Made by a program: the position numbers and the translations under genes. This document shows, one piece after another, positions 46,695-55,800 of a stretch of DNA of 64,000 bases. Source of the stretch: Pseudomonas sp. ANT_H4 (lineage in GTDB: Bacteria; Pseudomonadota; Gammaproteobacteria; Pseudomonadales; Pseudomonadaceae). The notes under the pieces were generated by a model. It was not told the origin of the DNA, searched no databases, and was given only the letters and a program-made list of their open reading frames with translations. Within the stretch, counting starts at the first letter, position 1, and every line of letters begins with the position of its first letter. The stretch spans positions 248,001-312,000 of the forward strand of contig NZ_VOBG01000004.1 in NCBI RefSeq assembly GCF_008369295.1, read 5' to 3'.

Positions 46695-47240
46695 TTACCA
46701 CATCAGATCATCAGGGATCTGGTAGGCGGCGTATGGATCATCCTCATCCGGCACCTGGGTCTCGGTGAGGATGTTGAGCTGAACGATACGCTCCGCAGCC
46801 CGCTCCTGGATCTTCAGCGCCGCCTCGCGAGGAATCACTTCGTAACCGCCGCCATGATGGACAATTGCCAGTGAGCCGTTGCTCAGCTTGTTGCGCATCA
46901 AGGTGTTGACCGAAAGGCGCTTGACCTTCTTGTCATCGACGAAGTTGTAGTAGTCCTCGGTGGTCAGCTTGGGTAAGCGCGAGGTTTCGATCAACTGCTT
47001 GACCTGGGCCGTACGGGCCTTGGCCTCGACCTTTTCCTGCTGCTGGCGGTTGAGCTCCTGGTCGCGCTTGACCTTCTCGGCCTGTGCTTCCTGGGCCAGA
47101 CGCACTTGAGTGTCGTCCGCCTCGGCCTGGCCTTTATGAACCAGACGTTGCTGCTTCTGCTTGTCTTTGCCGACCTGCTTGGCCTGCTTTTGGTTGACCA
47201 GCCCTGCTTTGAGCAACTGGTCGCGAAGGGAAATGCTCAT
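46695..47240 (-). CDS. DUF2058 (YaiL-like) family protein
   Basis: A 181-residue highly charged, Lys/Gln-rich coiled-coil protein. The start SLRDQLLKAGLVNQKQAKQ and the central KLTTEDYYNFVDDKKVKRLS are the family signatures, followed by VIPREAALKIQERAA. YaiL-like proteins are linked loosely to nucleoprotein functions; the role is not established. It lies downstream of mazG by about 25 bp, on the same strand. Confidence 0.9.
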   Translation of the reverse strand: MSISLRDQLLKAGLVNQKQAKQVGKDKQKQQRLVHKGQAEADDTQVRLAQEAQAEKVKRDQELNRQQQEKVEAKARTAQVKQLIETSRLPKLTTEDYYNFVDDKKVKRLSVNTLMRNKLSNGSLAIVHHGGGYEVIPREAALKIQERAAERIVQLNILTETQVPDEDDPYAAYQIPDDLMW

Positions 47241-47265
47241 GGTGCTTACTCACTTAGGCAACTGC

Positions 47266-48099
47266 TCAACCGCAGCTGGACACGTTCTTTTCCTGGCGTT
47301 TGGCTTCGCCCCATAGGGCGTCCAACTCTTCGAGGGTGCAATCTTCCATGGGACGACGGGTGTCGCGCAATGCCTGTTCGATAAATCGCAAGCGCCTTTC
47401 GAATTTGGCGTTGGCAAGCCGCAGGGCGGTTTCCGGGTCGACCTTGAGGTGCCGCGCCAGGTTGACCACCGTGAACAGCAGGTCACCAACCTCGTCGCTA
47501 ATGGCCGCCGAGTCGTTATCGGCCATGGCTTCCAGCACTTCATTCAGCTCTTCGCGGACCTTATCCACCACCGGCAAAGCCTCAGGCCAGTCGAAACCGA
47601 CCTGCCCGGCGCGCTTCTGCAATTTGGCCGCGCGGGACAACGCTGGCAAGGTTATTGGCACGTCGTCGAGCAGGGATAACAGCTGCGGGGCGTCAGATTT
47701 TTCTGCGCGCTCCTCGGCCTTGATCTCTTCCCAGCGCTGCTTGACCTGCTCTTCGCTCAGTTGCGGGATATCCAGCGGCGCATACAGATCACCCGTCGGG
47801 AACACGTGCGGGTGACGGCGGATCAGCTTGCGGGTGATGCTGTCGATCACCCCGGCAAATTCGAAGCGCCCTTCTTCTCGCGCCAACTGGCTGTAATACA
47901 CCACCTGGAACAACAGATCGCCCAGCTCGCCTTGCAAGTGATCAAAGTCGCCGCGCTCAATGGCGTCAGCGACTTCGTAGGCTTCTTCAAGGGTATGAGG
48001 GACGATGGTGGCGTAAGTTTGCTTGATGTCCCACGGGCAACCGTACTGCGGGTCGCGCAGACGGCTCATCAGGTGCAGCAGGTCTTCAAGTGAATACAT
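47266..48099 (-). CDS. mazG: Nucleoside triphosphate pyrophosphohydrolase MazG
   Basis: A 277-residue protein with two MazG-type domains. Each has the EEXXE...EXXD metal motif: first in HTLEEAYEVADAI then QGELGDLLFQVVYYSQLA; second in VREELNEVLEAM then SDEVGDLLFTVVNLARHL. MazG hydrolyses NTPs to NMPs and can lower ppGpp in E. coli, so placement beside relA is meaningful. The gap to relA is 18 bp on the same strand. Confidence 0.95.
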   Translation of the reverse strand: MYSLEDLLHLMSRLRDPQYGCPWDIKQTYATIVPHTLEEAYEVADAIERGDFDHLQGELGDLLFQVVYYSQLAREEGRFEFAGVIDSITRKLIRRHPHVFPTGDLYAPLDIPQLSEEQVKQRWEEIKAEERAEKSDAPQLLSLLDDVPITLPALSRAAKLQKRAGQVGFDWPEALPVVDKVREELNEVLEAMADNDSAAISDEVGDLLFTVVNLARHLKVDPETALRLANAKFERRLRFIEQALRDTRRPMEDCTLEELDALWGEAKRQEKNVSSCG

Positions 48100-48117
48100 C
48101 GATCAATCTCTGTCCGC

Positions 48118-50361
48118 TCATGGCGTCCGGTTGCGCCGGGTCTCAATGATGTTCGGCAACTGGGAGATTCGCCCCAGCAACCGCCCCAACGCGTCCATCC
48201 CCGGAATCTCGATAGTGAGGGACATCAACGCCGTGTTGTCCTCCTTGTTCGAGCGCGTGTTGACCGCCAGCACGTTGATCCGCTCATTGAGCAGCACTTG
48301 CGACACGTCCCTCAGCAGGCCGGAGCGGTCGTAGGCGCGGATGATGATATCCACCGGGTAAGTCAATACCGGCACCGGGCCCCAACTGACCTGAATGATC
48401 CGTTCTGGCTCGCGCCCGCCCAGCTGCAATACCGAGGCGCAGTCCTGACGGTGAATGCTCACCCCGCGGCCCTGGGTGATGTAGCCGACGATGGCATCGC
48501 CCGGCAACGGCTGGCAGCAGCCGGCCATTTGCGTCAGCAAGTTGCCGACGCCCTGGATCTGAATGTCGCCGCGCTTGCCTGGCTTGTAGCCGGTGGCCTT
48601 GCGCGGGATCAGTTCCAGCTGTTCGTTGCCACGCTCCGGCTCCACCAGTTGCTGGGCCAGGTTGACCAGTTGCGCCAAGCGCAAATCGCCGGCGCCGAGG
48701 GCGGCGAACATGTCTTCGGCGAGCTTCATGTTGGCCTTTTCGGCCAGCTTGTCGAAGTCCACCTGGGGTAGGCCCAGGCGCCCGAGTTCCCGCTCCAGCA
48801 AGGTCTTGCCGGCGGCGACGTTCTGGTCGCGCGCCTGCAACTTGAACCAGTGGACAATCTTCGCCCGCGCCCTGGACGTGGTGATGTAGCCCAGGTTCGG
48901 GTTCAGCCAGTCGCGGCTCGGCGTGCCGTGCTTGCTGGTGATGATCTCGACCTGTTCACCGGTCTGCAGGCTGTAGTTGAGCGGCACGATGCGTCCGTTG
49001 ATCTTCGCGCCACGGCAGTTGTGGCCGATCTCGGTGTGCACGCGGTAGGCGAAGTCCAAGGGTGTGGAGCCCTTGGGCAGGTCGATGGCGTGGCCGTCGG
49101 GAGTGAAGATGTAGACCCGGTCGGGCTCAATATCCACCCGCAACTGTTCGACCAGGCCGCCGATGTCCCCCAGCTCTTCGTGCCATTCCAGCACTTGGCG
49201 CAGCCAGGAAATTTTCTCTTCGTACTGGTTGGACCCCGCCTTGACGTCGGTGCCCTTGTAGCGCCAGTGGGCACACACACCCAGCTCTGCCTCTTCGTGC
49301 ATGGCGTGGGTGCGGATCTGCACTTCCAACACCTTGCCCTCGGGGCCGATTACCGCCGTATGTAACGAGCGGTAGCCGTTTTCCTTGGGGTTGGCGATGT
49401 AGTCGTCGAATTCCTTGGGGATGTGTCGCCACAGGGTGTGGACGATCCCCAGCGCGGTGTAGCAATCGCGCATTTCAGGCACCAGCACCCGCACGGCACG
49501 CACGTCGTAGATCTGGCTGAACTCCAGACCCTTGCGCTGCATTTTGCGCCAGATGGAATAGATGTGTTTGGCCCGACCGCTGATGTCAGCGTCGACCCCA
49601 GTGGCCTGCAATTCCGTGCGCAACTGGCCCATCACATCGGAGATGAAGCGCTCACGGTCGAGCCGCCGCTCATGGAGCAGCGTGGCAATCTGTTTGTATT
49701 GATCGGGTTCCAGGTAGCGGAAGGACAAGTCCTCCAGCTCCCATTTGATATGGCCGATGCCCAGGCGGTGAGCCAGGGGCGCGTAGATGTCGAAGACTTC
49801 CCGGGCGACGCGGTTGCGTTTTTCGTCATCGGCGGTTTTCACCGCCCGAATCGCGCAGGTGCGTTCGGCCAGCTTGATCAGGGCGACACGCACGTCGTCG
49901 ACCATCGCCACCAGCATCTTGCGCAGGTTTTCCACCTGGCCCTGGGTGCCCAGCACCATGGACTGGCGCGGGCTCAGGCTGGCGCTGATGGCGGCCATGC
50001 GTAGCACACCGTCGATCAGCTTGGCCACGACGGCGCCGAAACGCTGGCTGACCAGCGGCAACTGAATATGCCCTTCGCGTACGCCGCGATAGAGCACCGC
50101 AGCGATCAGCGAGTCTTGATCGAGTTTGAGATCGGCGAGAATCTCGGCGATTTCAAGCCCGGTACGAAAACTTGACGTGCCTTCAGACCACAAATTCTTG
50201 GCCGCATTGTCTTGCTGTTCAGACTCACGAGCGAACTCGCAGGCTGCTTTCAAGGCTTCACGGTCCAGTGCCGGGTCGACACTGACGGCATGATCCAGCC
50301 ATGCCTCGAGATTGATACTGCCGTCGGTGTTGATCGGCTGGTGTGCTCTCACCTGTACCAT
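48118..50361 (-). CDS. relA: GTP pyrophosphokinase RelA
   Basis: A 747-residue stringent-response (p)ppGpp synthetase. The N-terminal HD region is degenerate (VLYRGVREGHIQLPLVSQRF lacks the HD metal residues), so it is synthesis-only. The synthetase domain has SGRAKHIYSIWRKMQRKG and the EFDD element (EXDD type of monofunctional RelA) followed by YIANPKENGYRSLHTAV. TGS (DLPKGSTPLDFAYRVHTEI), zinc-finger-like and ACT domains follow. It lies after rlmD and just ahead of mazG. Confidence 0.97.
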   Translation of the reverse strand: MVQVRAHQPINTDGSINLEAWLDHAVSVDPALDREALKAACEFARESEQQDNAAKNLWSEGTSSFRTGLEIAEILADLKLDQDSLIAAVLYRGVREGHIQLPLVSQRFGAVVAKLIDGVLRMAAISASLSPRQSMVLGTQGQVENLRKMLVAMVDDVRVALIKLAERTCAIRAVKTADDEKRNRVAREVFDIYAPLAHRLGIGHIKWELEDLSFRYLEPDQYKQIATLLHERRLDRERFISDVMGQLRTELQATGVDADISGRAKHIYSIWRKMQRKGLEFSQIYDVRAVRVLVPEMRDCYTALGIVHTLWRHIPKEFDDYIANPKENGYRSLHTAVIGPEGKVLEVQIRTHAMHEEAELGVCAHWRYKGTDVKAGSNQYEEKISWLRQVLEWHEELGDIGGLVEQLRVDIEPDRVYIFTPDGHAIDLPKGSTPLDFAYRVHTEIGHNCRGAKINGRIVPLNYSLQTGEQVEIITSKHGTPSRDWLNPNLGYITTSRARAKIVHWFKLQARDQNVAAGKTLLERELGRLGLPQVDFDKLAEKANMKLAEDMFAALGAGDLRLAQLVNLAQQLVEPERGNEQLELIPRKATGYKPGKRGDIQIQGVGNLLTQMAGCCQPLPGDAIVGYITQGRGVSIHRQDCASVLQLGGREPERIIQVSWGPVPVLTYPVDIIIRAYDRSGLLRDVSQVLLNERINVLAVNTRSNKEDNTALMSLTIEIPGMDALGRLLGRISQLPNIIETRRNRTP

Positions 50362-50480
50362 CTTGCTTACCTTCCCTACGACGCGCCTTCAGCGCGTCAA
50401 AATCGCTGACCTTTGTAACGCATGCTCCCAGGCAGGTCACGACCCTGGAGAACGCAGGCCAGTCGGACTAAGCGAGCATC

Positions 50481-51833
50481 CTAGCTCGCTTCAAATAACG
50501 CCATCGCCTCGACATGTGCCGTCTGCGGAAACATATCGAGGATCCCGGCACGTTTTAGCCGGTAGCCTTGCTTGACCAACTCGACCGTGTCCCGCGCCAG
50601 CGTGGCTGGATTGCAGGACACATACACCAGGCGATCGGCCCCAAGAGCGGCGAGCTTGCGCACAATCTCTAGGGCACCATCACGGGGTGGGTCCAAGAGT
50701 ACCGCAGAAAAGCCTGCATTGGCCCATTCTGCGTTAGCCAAGGGCTGGGACAAATCGGCCTGAAAAAACCGCACATTATGCAAATTGTTGCTCACAGCAT
50801 TGGCAGCAGCGCGCTCAACCATAGCCTGCACGCCCTCCACTGCCACCACTTCCCGTACCTCACGGGCCAGGGGCAAGGCGAAGTTGCCTAGGCCGCAAAA
50901 CAGGTCCAGTACCCGTTCATCGGGTTTTGGCGCCAGCCAATCCAGGGCCTGGGCGACCATCGCCTCGTTAACTCCGGCGTTGACCTGGATAAAGTCCCCC
51001 GGCCGGTAAGCCAGTTCCAGATCCCACCGATCCAGGCGATAGCCTAGGGTTTGATCGGGCTCGAACGGTTGTGGTTCACCTTCGCCATGCAGCCACAGTT
51101 GCGCTTCATGGAACGTGCAAAATTCTTTAAGTACCACCAGGTCGGCGTCCGACAACGGCGCCATGTGCCGCAACAACACCGCGATGGACGAGCCACTGAA
51201 AAGCTCAACATGCCCAAGAGCTTGTGGCTTGCTCAAACGGCGAAGCATGTTCGGCAAGCGTTGCATGATCGGTTGCAAGGCCTGTACCAGCACCGGGCAA
51301 TCGTCAATACCGACGATGTCCTGGCTGGCGGCGGCGCGAAAACCCACTTCAAGTTTTTTGGCCTTGACGTCCCAGCGCACAGCCACCCGCGCACGACGTC
51401 GGTAGGCGAATTCCGGCCCGCTCAAGGGGGCAGCCCACTCCTGAGGTTCGACACCGGCCACACGGGACAGTTGCTCGGCGAGCATGCGCTGTTTCAGGGC
51501 AAGCTGTTCGTTGTGGGGCAAATGTTGCAGGCTGCAACCGCCGCAACGGCCGGCGTGTACACAAGGGGCTGGCCGACGCAGTTCGCTGGCGGTGAATACC
51601 CGCTCGGTGCGGGCCTCGACCACTTTGCCGTGGGCACCCAAGACCCGCGCCTCGACTTCTTCGCCGGCCAGGGCACCGGTCACAAACCAGGTACGGCCTT
51701 CAAAGAACACAATGCCACGGCCGTCATTGGCCAGGCGCTCGATGGTCAGGCGTTGTTTTTTGCCCACTGGAATTTGTGGGGCCCGGCTGCCGCCCGTCGG
51801 TTGGAAGCGCAGGCCTCTCTCGTGCTTGGCCAT
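50481..51833 (-). CDS. rlmD: 23S rRNA (uracil-1939-C5)-methyltransferase RlmD
   Basis: A 450-residue RNA methyltransferase (RumA). It has an N-terminal TRAM domain, an iron-sulfur cluster region ([17 protein letters not shown]), an S-adenosylmethionine pocket ([19 protein letters not shown]) and the catalytic cysteine in [13 protein letters not shown] after LLDPPRDGA. It methylates U1939 in 23S rRNA. The start at 51833 overlaps the cysM stop by one base (TGATG), so it is read together with cysM. relA follows about 120 bp downstream. Confidence 0.96.
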   Translation of the reverse strand: MAKHERGLRFQPTGGSRAPQIPVGKKQRLTIERLANDGRGIVFFEGRTWFVTGALAGEEVEARVLGAHGKVVEARTERVFTASELRRPAPCVHAGRCGGCSLQHLPHNEQLALKQRMLAEQLSRVAGVEPQEWAAPLSGPEFAYRRRARVAVRWDVKAKKLEVGFRAAASQDIVGIDDCPVLVQALQPIMQRLPNMLRRLSKPQALGHVELFSGSSIAVLLRHMAPLSDADLVVLKEFCTFHEAQLWLHGEGEPQPFEPDQTLGYRLDRWDLELAYRPGDFIQVNAGVNEAMVAQALDWLAPKPDERVLDLFCGLGNFALPLAREVREVVAVEGVQAMVERAAANAVSNNLHNVRFFQADLSQPLANAEWANAGFSAVLLDPPRDGALEIVRKLAALGADRLVYVSCNPATLARDTVELVKQGYRLKRAGILDMFPQTAHVEAMALFEAS

Positions 51834-52735
51834 CAGTTAGGCACGTCGAAAATGCCGGTCGACAGGTAACGGTCGCCTCGGTCACAGATGATGGCGACGA
51901 TCACCGCGTTTTCAAGCTCCTGGGACAAGCGCAACATCCCAGCCACGGCACCGCCGGAGGACACGCCGCAGAAGATGCCTTCTTCACGGGCCAGACGACG
52001 GGTGGTGTCTTCGGCTTCGCGCTGGGCCATGTCGATGATGCGGTCAACGCGGTCAGCGTTGTAGATCTTCGGCAGGTACTCTTCGGGCCAGCGACGAATC
52101 CCCGGGATCGCCGCGCCCTCCATCGGTTGCAGGCCAACGATCTGGATCTCGGGATTCTGCTCCTTGAGGTAGCGCGAGGTGCCCATGATGGTACCGGTGG
52201 TGCCCATCGAGCTGACGAAGTGAGTGATGCTACCCTGGGTCTGGCGCCAGATTTCCGGACCCGTGCTGGTGTAGTGCGCTTCAGGGTTATCACCGTTGGC
52301 GAACTGGTCCAGCACCTGGCCACGGCCTTCGGCCGCCATGCGCTCGGCAAGATCGCGCGCGCCTTCCATGCCTTCTTCCTGAGTCACCAGAATCAACTCG
52401 GCACCATAGGCAGTCATTGCCGCCTTGCGCTCGGCGCTGGAGTTGTCGGGCATGATCAGGATCATCTTGTAACCCTTGATCGCCGCGGCCATGGCCAAGG
52501 CAATCCCGGTGTTACCAGAGGTGGCTTCGATCAGGGTATCGCCGGGCGTGATCTGCCCACGCAACTCGGCGCGGGTAATCATCGACAACGCCGGACGGTC
52601 CTTGACCGAACCCGCCGGGTTATTACCCTCAAGCTTGAGCAACAGGGTATTGCTGGTGACGCCCGGCAGACGCTGCAAGCGGACCAGCGGGGTGTTGCCG
52701 ACGCAATCGGCGATAGTTGGGTACTGCAAGGTCAT
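51833..52735 (-). CDS. cysM: Cysteine synthase B
   Basis: A 300-residue O-acetylserine sulfhydrylase. The PLP lysine is in [15 protein letters not shown], and the phosphate-binding loop is [15 protein letters not shown]. It makes cysteine from O-acetylserine using sulfide or thiosulfate. I start at ATG 52735 ([20 protein letters not shown]); the frame opens at 52801. It is the first gene of the cysM-rlmD-relA-mazG run. In Pseudomonas this gene often lies close to gacS; here the adhesin locus lies upstream instead. Confidence 0.96.
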   Translation of the reverse strand: MTLQYPTIADCVGNTPLVRLQRLPGVTSNTLLLKLEGNNPAGSVKDRPALSMITRAELRGQITPGDTLIEATSGNTGIALAMAAAIKGYKMILIMPDNSSAERKAAMTAYGAELILVTQEEGMEGARDLAERMAAEGRGQVLDQFANGDNPEAHYTSTGPEIWRQTQGSITHFVSSMGTTGTIMGTSRYLKEQNPEIQIVGLQPMEGAAIPGIRRWPEEYLPKIYNADRVDRIIDMAQREAEDTTRRLAREEGIFCGVSSGGAVAGMLRLSQELENAVIVAIICDRGDRYLSTGIFDVPN

Positions 52736-52819
52736 GACGTATTCGCAATCCAGACTGCGGGGGCGCCCATCATACCGGCAAACGCTGGCAGGCCATATCA
52801 CGCAAAGTGCGGTTGATAT

Positions 52820-52879
52820 AGCTGCAAGCTATAAGCCACAAGCGGCAAGTTGGGATCTTGCAGCTTGAGGCTTGCAGCT
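52820..52879. repeat. Dispersed palindromic repeat
   Basis: AGCTGCAAG (52820-52828) pairs with CTTGCAGCT (52871-52879). The stretch CTTGCAGCTTGAGGCTTG (52857-52874) is the exact reverse complement of that at 38583-38600. It lies between the cysM start and the adhesin stop. Confidence 0.65.
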
Positions 52880-52883
52880 GTCG

Positions 52884-55800
52884 CTAAACCGTATCCACCT
52901 TCAACGAATGATCATTCAACATCCCATTGATAATAGTTGCCGTATCCGCCCCGCCCGCAATCACCCCGCCCGCCCCCGGCGTCACACCGTAATGGGTCGC
53001 CAGGTTGACCCCGGCCAGGTCGATGGTCTGGCTGGGGGCCGCACCCGCCACAGCACTTATATCAAGGGTGGTCATGCCGCCCACGACCTTGAAGTGCAGG
53101 TAGTCATCCAGCGAAGCCGTCGTCGCGTTTTCCCCTTGCAACAATTGCGACAGATCCAGTTTGTCGATACCCAGCACGAAGTCCGTGATGACGTCATGCC
53201 CAGTGTTACCGATGGCGTACTGAAAGGTGTCGGCCCCAGTGCCGCCGGTCAGCGTGTTGTTGCCCGGCCCGCCAATCAGGATGTCATCGCCACCGCCACC
53301 GCTGAGGGTGTCGTTGCCCAGACCGCCAGAGAGCAAGTTGTTACTGCCGTTGCCGATCAGGGTGTCGTTGAAGTTGGAACCGATGAGGTTTTCCACCGCC
53401 ATCAGGGTATCGGTCCCTGCGCCAAAAGTGTTTTGCGCCACCAGCAGACCGAGGTCGACGGTCACACCGCCTGTGGCGTGGGCATAGCTGGCAGTGTCAA
53501 TGCCTGCCCCGCCGTCGAGCAGGTCATTGCCCACCCCGCTGAACAGCAGGTCGGTGCCATTGCCACCATGCAGTTGGTTATTGCCGGTGCCTGCGGTCAG
53601 CACATCATTACCGTCACCACCGTTGAGGATGTTGTTCCCCGGGCCGGCCATCAGAATATCGTCCCCGGCGGTACCGTTGAGGGTATTGCCGCTCTGATAA
53701 CTGATGCTCACGGCGCCGCTGTCGCTGCCGCCGTGGCTGTCGTTGACCGTGTAGTTACCATGGAAGTCCGGCGAAAAGTCCTGGGCGCCGGCGTAGTTGA
53801 GTTTCATGGTCAACAGGTAGTTCTGCGAACCGTCGACGTTGCTGCCGCTGGTGTTGGTGATGTTGGTGATATGGATCTGATAGACGCCATCGGCCGCTGC
53901 GGTGATGGTGCCTCCGTCGGCGATGGGGATATAGCCACCGCCATTAAGGGAGTACTCCATGGTGATACGACCACCCGCCACATTGTGGTCCAGGTTGAGG
54001 GTTTCACCCTGCTTGAGGCTGACGGTAATCCGGTCTTCGTCATTGGCGTTGGCCGTGGTGACGTTGCCCAGATAGCCGCTGATCGCCAGCGTCGCGATGA
54101 GTGTCGCGGTATTACCGGCGAATGACGACCGCACGTCAGGCAGAATCTGGTTGGCGGGAACATTGTTGTTGACGGCAAATGCCTTGCTGCCCGTGCCGGT
54201 AAAGTCGGCACCCTTGAGCGCCCAACCGGTGGTGAAGCTGGTGGGCGTGGCCGTCAGCCGGTCATAGTTGGGGTCACTGTCGTTGAGCAACAGCAACTCG
54301 CCGGGCACCACAATCGTGCTGGAGAAGATGTTGGTGATGACATGGTCATCGCCGGCAACCGGCGTCGCATTCGGGTTGACCTTGACCACCAGGCTGGAGT
54401 TGACCAGGTCGCCGTCGTTGTCGCTCACCACCACGCCGAAGTTTTCAGTGATTGCCGTGTCCGTCAGCTTCGGCGGCGTGTAGCGGAACTCGCCACTGTC
54501 CATGTCCACCACCAACGTACCGCCCTGGCTGGTGGTGATGGTGATGCTGTTGCTCAGGGTGTCGAACGTGCCATGACCGCCTGGCAGGTTGGCGCTCATT
54601 GAGCCCTGATTGCCCAGGCCCGCGGGGTCGTAGGTGTAGGTGATGCCATCCACCATGAGGGATTTGATAAAGCCGCCGTCAGCGCCAAAGGTGCCGGCGG
54701 TCATCAGGCTGCCGGTGACCGGCGCACCTTGCACAGTGCCGGCCAATACCGCATCCAGGCCGGCAAGGTTAGTGACCACCACCGAGTTGGTATTGGTATG
54801 GGTGCTGCCGTCATAGGCCACCGGGTCCAGGTAGATGCCGTTGACACCAGCGCCCAGGCCAATGGCGTAGGACTTGATGCCGTTGGCGTCGAGGAAGGCT
54901 TTCCACAGCACCTCTTCGCTCGCGTTGATACCGTCGCCAAACTCCGGATTGACCTGATCGCCGGGGTTGTTCGGGTTGTTGGTATTGGACAGCGTGGGGT
55001 TGCCGTCGGAGAAGAAGTACGACAGGTTCTGCGCCCCTGTCAGCTTGCCTCCAGAGGTGAAGGCCGTTTGTGCAGTGCCCAGGGCTGAGTCGTAGTTGGT
55101 ACCGCCCGTAGCGCTGATGCCTGCGACAATGCTCTTCGCGGTGGCCACATCCACCCACTGGCTGGTCAACTGCGTGGAACCGGTGCTGAAGGTGACGATC
55201 TGCACCTTCACATCGCCCATCTCGTCGTATTTGGTCAATAGCTCGTTGATCGCCGCCTTGGCCAGGCTCAAACGCGTGCCGCCCGCGCCCGATGCATCAT
55301 TCATGCTGCCGGACACGTCGATGATCAGCAGCAGGTTGGAATCCACCTCGGTGGCCGTGACCGAGCGTTCGCTGGCCACCACCTTGGGCACGTCATCGAC
55401 GATGTTGACGTCCAACGTGCCGGTAGCGGTGTTGGTATCAGAGTCGGCGGCCGTTACAACGAAGGATTCACTGATGCTGTTAGCGCCAGCGCCAGTCGGG
55501 TGGCTATCGGTACCGTTGAGGGTGTAGCTGTAGCTGATCACGCCCGTGGTCGCGTTGTAGCCAGTGATGGTCAGGGTATTGCCATAACCGGTCGGAATCG
55601 ACTGTGGAAAACCAGCCGCTACCCCGCCGCTAACGACGCTGATGCCGCCCACGGTCAAGGTTTGCAAACCGTCCAACGCGGTGACAGTGAAGGTGCCGCT
55701 TTGGGTCAGGGCAGGAGTGTCTGTAGCGCTGCCCAACGGCAGGTTTTTCTCGTAGACAGTGAGTTCGCCGCCGTTCACTTCCAGGCCAGTGAGCACGACC

